DNA from: Paenibacillus macquariensis
Lineage (GTDB): Bacteria; Bacillota; Bacilli; Paenibacillales; Paenibacillaceae
Length of the DNA stretch: 64,000 nt
Direction of reading: 5' to 3'
Assembly: GCF_900156375.1 (NCBI RefSeq)
Contig: NZ_FTNK01000010.1
Coordinates: 152,891-216,890 of the forward strand
Shown here one piece after another: positions 62,306 to 64,000 of the stretch. The notes under the pieces are model-generated. The model worked only from the letters and a program-made list of their open reading frames with translations, was not told the origin of the DNA and did not search any database. A program made the translations under genes and the position numbers. How positions within the stretch are numbered: the first letter of the stretch is position 1; every line of letters begins with the position of its first letter.

Positions 62306-62605
62306 AAGTACCTCATTTCTATATATGTAATTCTGATATAAATATTTAATGTTGTGGTGCGGTCAGTTCTTCTTTAATCCATCGTGATATCGTAATTATA
62401 AAGCTCTTACCTTAGTAGCAGCTTAAATTTGGTTTAAGATACGTTAAAATAAGAAAAACCTTCTCAAGATGTAACCTATGTATAAATTGAACTAAAGTTT
62501 TGTTTGTCCTCAAGATACGAGGATTTATCTTTATTTCACTTTATATAGTTAACCATCTTATGAAGGTTTCAAACATTATATTCAATTTATTGTGAAAGTA
62601 TCATT
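62306..62605. other. AT-rich intergenic region
   Basis: The region separates two minus-strand genes and should hold the promoter of the small exported-protein gene. No terminator of the CDF gene and no strong promoter was identified. Confidence 0.4.
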
Positions 62606-63481
62606 TCAGTCTAATGTTTCTATAGGTTCAATATGAACATGAATATGTGAAATCTTATGTTCAGTCAGCATACGGTCCTCGATTTCTTCTGATATATCAT
62701 GACTTTCCACGACATTTAAGTAACCATTTACCTGAATAGTTACATCAACCAACACATTGTTCCCTAGTATTCGAGCTTTAATATCTTTTATAGACTCCAC
62801 ACCTGGGGTGTCAGCGACCGTCTGTTTTATTTTAACAAGCTCTTTCTCATCAAAACCATCAGTTAAAGCATGAGAGGCATCCTTGAAAATATCCCAAGCC
62901 GTTTTAACAATAATCAGTCCTACGAGAGTGGCAGTCAATGGATCTAACCAAGGTAATCCGAACTGAGACCCAACGATTCCAATGAAAGCACCTATACTGA
63001 CAAGGGCATCTGAGCGGTTATCCTGTGCTGCTGCTGTAATGGCGTGGCTGTTAATTCTTCTTGCAAGACGAATATTATATCGATACACAAACATCATAAC
63101 GAGAGCACTGAACAATGCCGTCCATGCTGCAATCATATTTGGAGTACTTATAGTAGGTTCGAAGAATTTCTGTACCGCTTGATATAATACTTGCGCTCCA
63201 ACAGCGATCATAATGAAGGATGCTACTAATGCAGCCACTGTCTCAGCACGGAAATGTCCATACTTATGATCATGATCGGGTGGTCTGCGAGAAATCTTTA
63301 GACCAATCAGAACGGCGAATGAGGCAATGATGTCGGTTGTATTGTTTAGACCATCGGCAAGTAATGCTTCCGATCCAGCAGTGAAACCAATGAATAATTT
63401 AAGAGCAGAGAGACATACATAGGCAATGATACTGACCCATGCACCTTTTTCGCCTTCTCTAATTTCGTTGTAAGCATCCAA
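62606..63481 (-). CDS. Cation diffusion facilitator, probable Mn(II) exporter (MntE/MneP type)
   Basis: The 291-residue membrane protein has six transmembrane segments and a C-terminal ~80-residue metal-binding domain ending HIHVHIEP. The transport-site residues are Asn46 and Asp50 in segment 2 (NNTTD) and Asp154 and Asp158 in segment 5 (DNRSD). This Asn-Asp-Asp-Asp set is that of Mn exporters; Zn-type members have His in segment 5. The exporter would protect against manganese excess using proton antiport. The start is TTG 63481 with GGAGGT upstream. A 7-bp hairpin lies in the leader (63539-63567), but no yybP-ykoY riboswitch motif was found. Confidence 0.9.
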   Translation of the reverse strand: MDAYNEIREGEKGAWVSIIAYVCLSALKLFIGFTAGSEALLADGLNNTTDIIASFAVLIGLKISRRPPDHDHKYGHFRAETVAALVASFIMIAVGAQVLYQAVQKFFEPTISTPNMIAAWTALFSALVMMFVYRYNIRLARRINSHAITAAAQDNRSDALVSIGAFIGIVGSQFGLPWLDPLTATLVGLIIVKTAWDIFKDASHALTDGFDEKELVKIKQTVADTPGVESIKDIKARILGNNVLVDVTIQVNGYLNVVESHDISEEIEDRMLTEHKISHIHVHIEPIETLD

Positions 63482-63764
63482 ATTAGCGTGACCTCCGAAT
63501 TTTATGGTCTACTGATCATACTGGAAACGACATGTGTGGGTCTAGAGAAACAGTCTTGCCCTAGACCTCAAAAATAGTACATCAACAACTTATTTAGTTC
63601 GGGTGAAGTCCACTATAATGAAGTAATAATTCATAGAGGCATCTATAATAGGGCTATTACAAGGTTGATGGACAGTTATTTCAGTGAGAAGCCTCAAATA
63701 GGATGAGTTAATAATTAACCGCTAACTACTTAGTAGGGATAATAGAGTGGATGTGACCGGATAT
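63482..63764. other. Intergenic region between CDF gene and rRNA promoters
   Basis: It contains the divergent leader of the CDF gene with an inverted repeat GGTCTAG (63539-63545) and CTAGACC (63561-63567). A TATAAT at 63614-63619 lacks a good -35. No gene was seen. Confidence 0.5.
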
Positions 63765-63794
63765 TTGTCAATTATTACAACTTGTTATTATAGT
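63765..63794 (+). promoter_or_regulatory. rRNA operon promoter P1
   Basis: -35 TTGTCA (63765-63770), an 18-base spacer, and -10 TATAGT (63789-63794). Confidence 0.65.
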
Positions 63795-63887
63795 ACTAGA
63801 CATGATATATTCTTATTCCGGCCAGTAAATAACACATTTATTGAATCGGCAAGCCAATATCGAATGAAACTTAAATCGAAAAAAAGC

Positions 63888-63916
63888 TTGCACAAACGAA
63901 CCGGACATGATATGAT
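63888..63916 (+). promoter_or_regulatory. rRNA operon promoter P2
   Basis: -35 TTGCAC (63888-63893), a 17-base spacer, and -10 TATGAT (63911-63916). It is the second of two tandem promoters, the usual arrangement for rrn operons of Bacillales. Confidence 0.85.
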
Positions 63917-63924
63917 ATAAAAGT

Positions 63925-64000
63925 TGTCACCGGGACACACTGGTAACAACAAAACGAAATAATTGGTCTTTGAAAACTGAACAACGAGTGAGTAGATTTC
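63925..64000 (+). promoter_or_regulatory. rRNA leader with boxA-like antitermination site
   Basis: TGGTCTTTGAAAACT (63964-63978), followed by GAACAACGAGTGAGT, is the conserved leader upstream of 16S genes in this group. The 16S rRNA gene itself starts outside the window, so it is not annotated here. Confidence 0.85.

Noticed and set aside
63482..63620. Manganese (yybP-ykoY) riboswitch in the leader of the CDF gene
   Set aside because: A small hairpin is present but the conserved core sequences of that riboswitch were not found.
1..64000. CRISPR arrays, tRNA genes, transposases, integrases or prophage genes
   Set aside because: None was seen on either strand; the only tandem repeats are coding (22.5-23.2 kb and the phosphatase duplication).

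Overview
The window looks like chromosomal DNA of a spore-forming Bacillales bacterium, most likely Paenibacillus or a close relative. The pointers are moderate GC content, many GTG and TTG starts with strong AGGAGG-type ribosome sites, YesM/YesN-type two-component systems beside CUT1 sugar ABC transporters, a spore-coat transglutaminase, a modular GH18 chitinase, and at the right edge a typical Firmicutes rRNA operon leader. The 16S gene itself lies just beyond the window. No phage, integrase, transposase, tRNA or CRISPR array was seen.

Layout. 1-4.1 kb: the end of an AraC-type response regulator and a three-gene sugar ABC transporter. 4.3-7.3 kb: msrA, then a secreted chitinase. 7.4-14.2 kb (minus): an oligopeptide transporter operon (oppABCDF) with a regulator upstream. 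14.5-18.4 kb: udk, a PadR repressor overlapping an FtsW/RodA-like gene, and a threonine aldolase-type PLP enzyme. 18.8-23.4 kb: an AT-rich membrane-anchored Nudix-like orphan, tgl, a dienoyl-CoA reductase-like SDR, and a Gly-rich protein with 28-residue repeats. 23.6-28.2 kb (minus): a SWIM protein plus SNF2 ATPase pair. 28.4-29.9 kb: an HTH/helical-repeat regulator followed one base later by a tiny secreted-peptide gene, a candidate RRNPP quorum-sensing pair. 30.2-36.5 kb: a second sugar ABC system with its own sensor kinase and regulator.

36.6-38.1 kb: nested inverted repeats and an internally duplicated, GC-richer secreted histidine phosphatase. 38.4-43.6 kb: an AraC regulator fused to a GH39-like glycosidase, a GPH sugar symporter and an HSL-family esterase. 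43.8-45.8 kb (minus): a GT2-GtrA glycosyltransferase and a membrane-anchored NAGPA-type protein. 46.0-46.4 kb: a methyltransferase remnant. 46.5-52.3 kb: a GntR regulator and an ABC importer whose promoters carry the same 13-bp operator, then an alpha/beta hydrolase. 52.4-61.8 kb: a fused SWIM-SNF2 ATPase, a type I pullulanase, an alkyltransferase-like DNA repair protein, an orphan sensor kinase, an AraC-GyrI regulator and RNase H. 61.9-63.5 kb (minus): a small exported protein and a Mn-type CDF exporter. 63.5-64.0 kb: the rRNA operon promoters.

Taken together the region is a carbohydrate- and peptide-scavenging segment: three sugar or small-solute importers, a peptide importer, chitinase, pullulanase and a xylosidase-like enzyme, each with a dedicated regulator. 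The strongest candidate for an undescribed system is the regulator-peptide pair at 28440-29928. Other points of interest are the gene-conversion patch in the duplicated phosphatase, the AraC-GH39 fusion, the mirrored GntR operators and the Nudix-like orphan.
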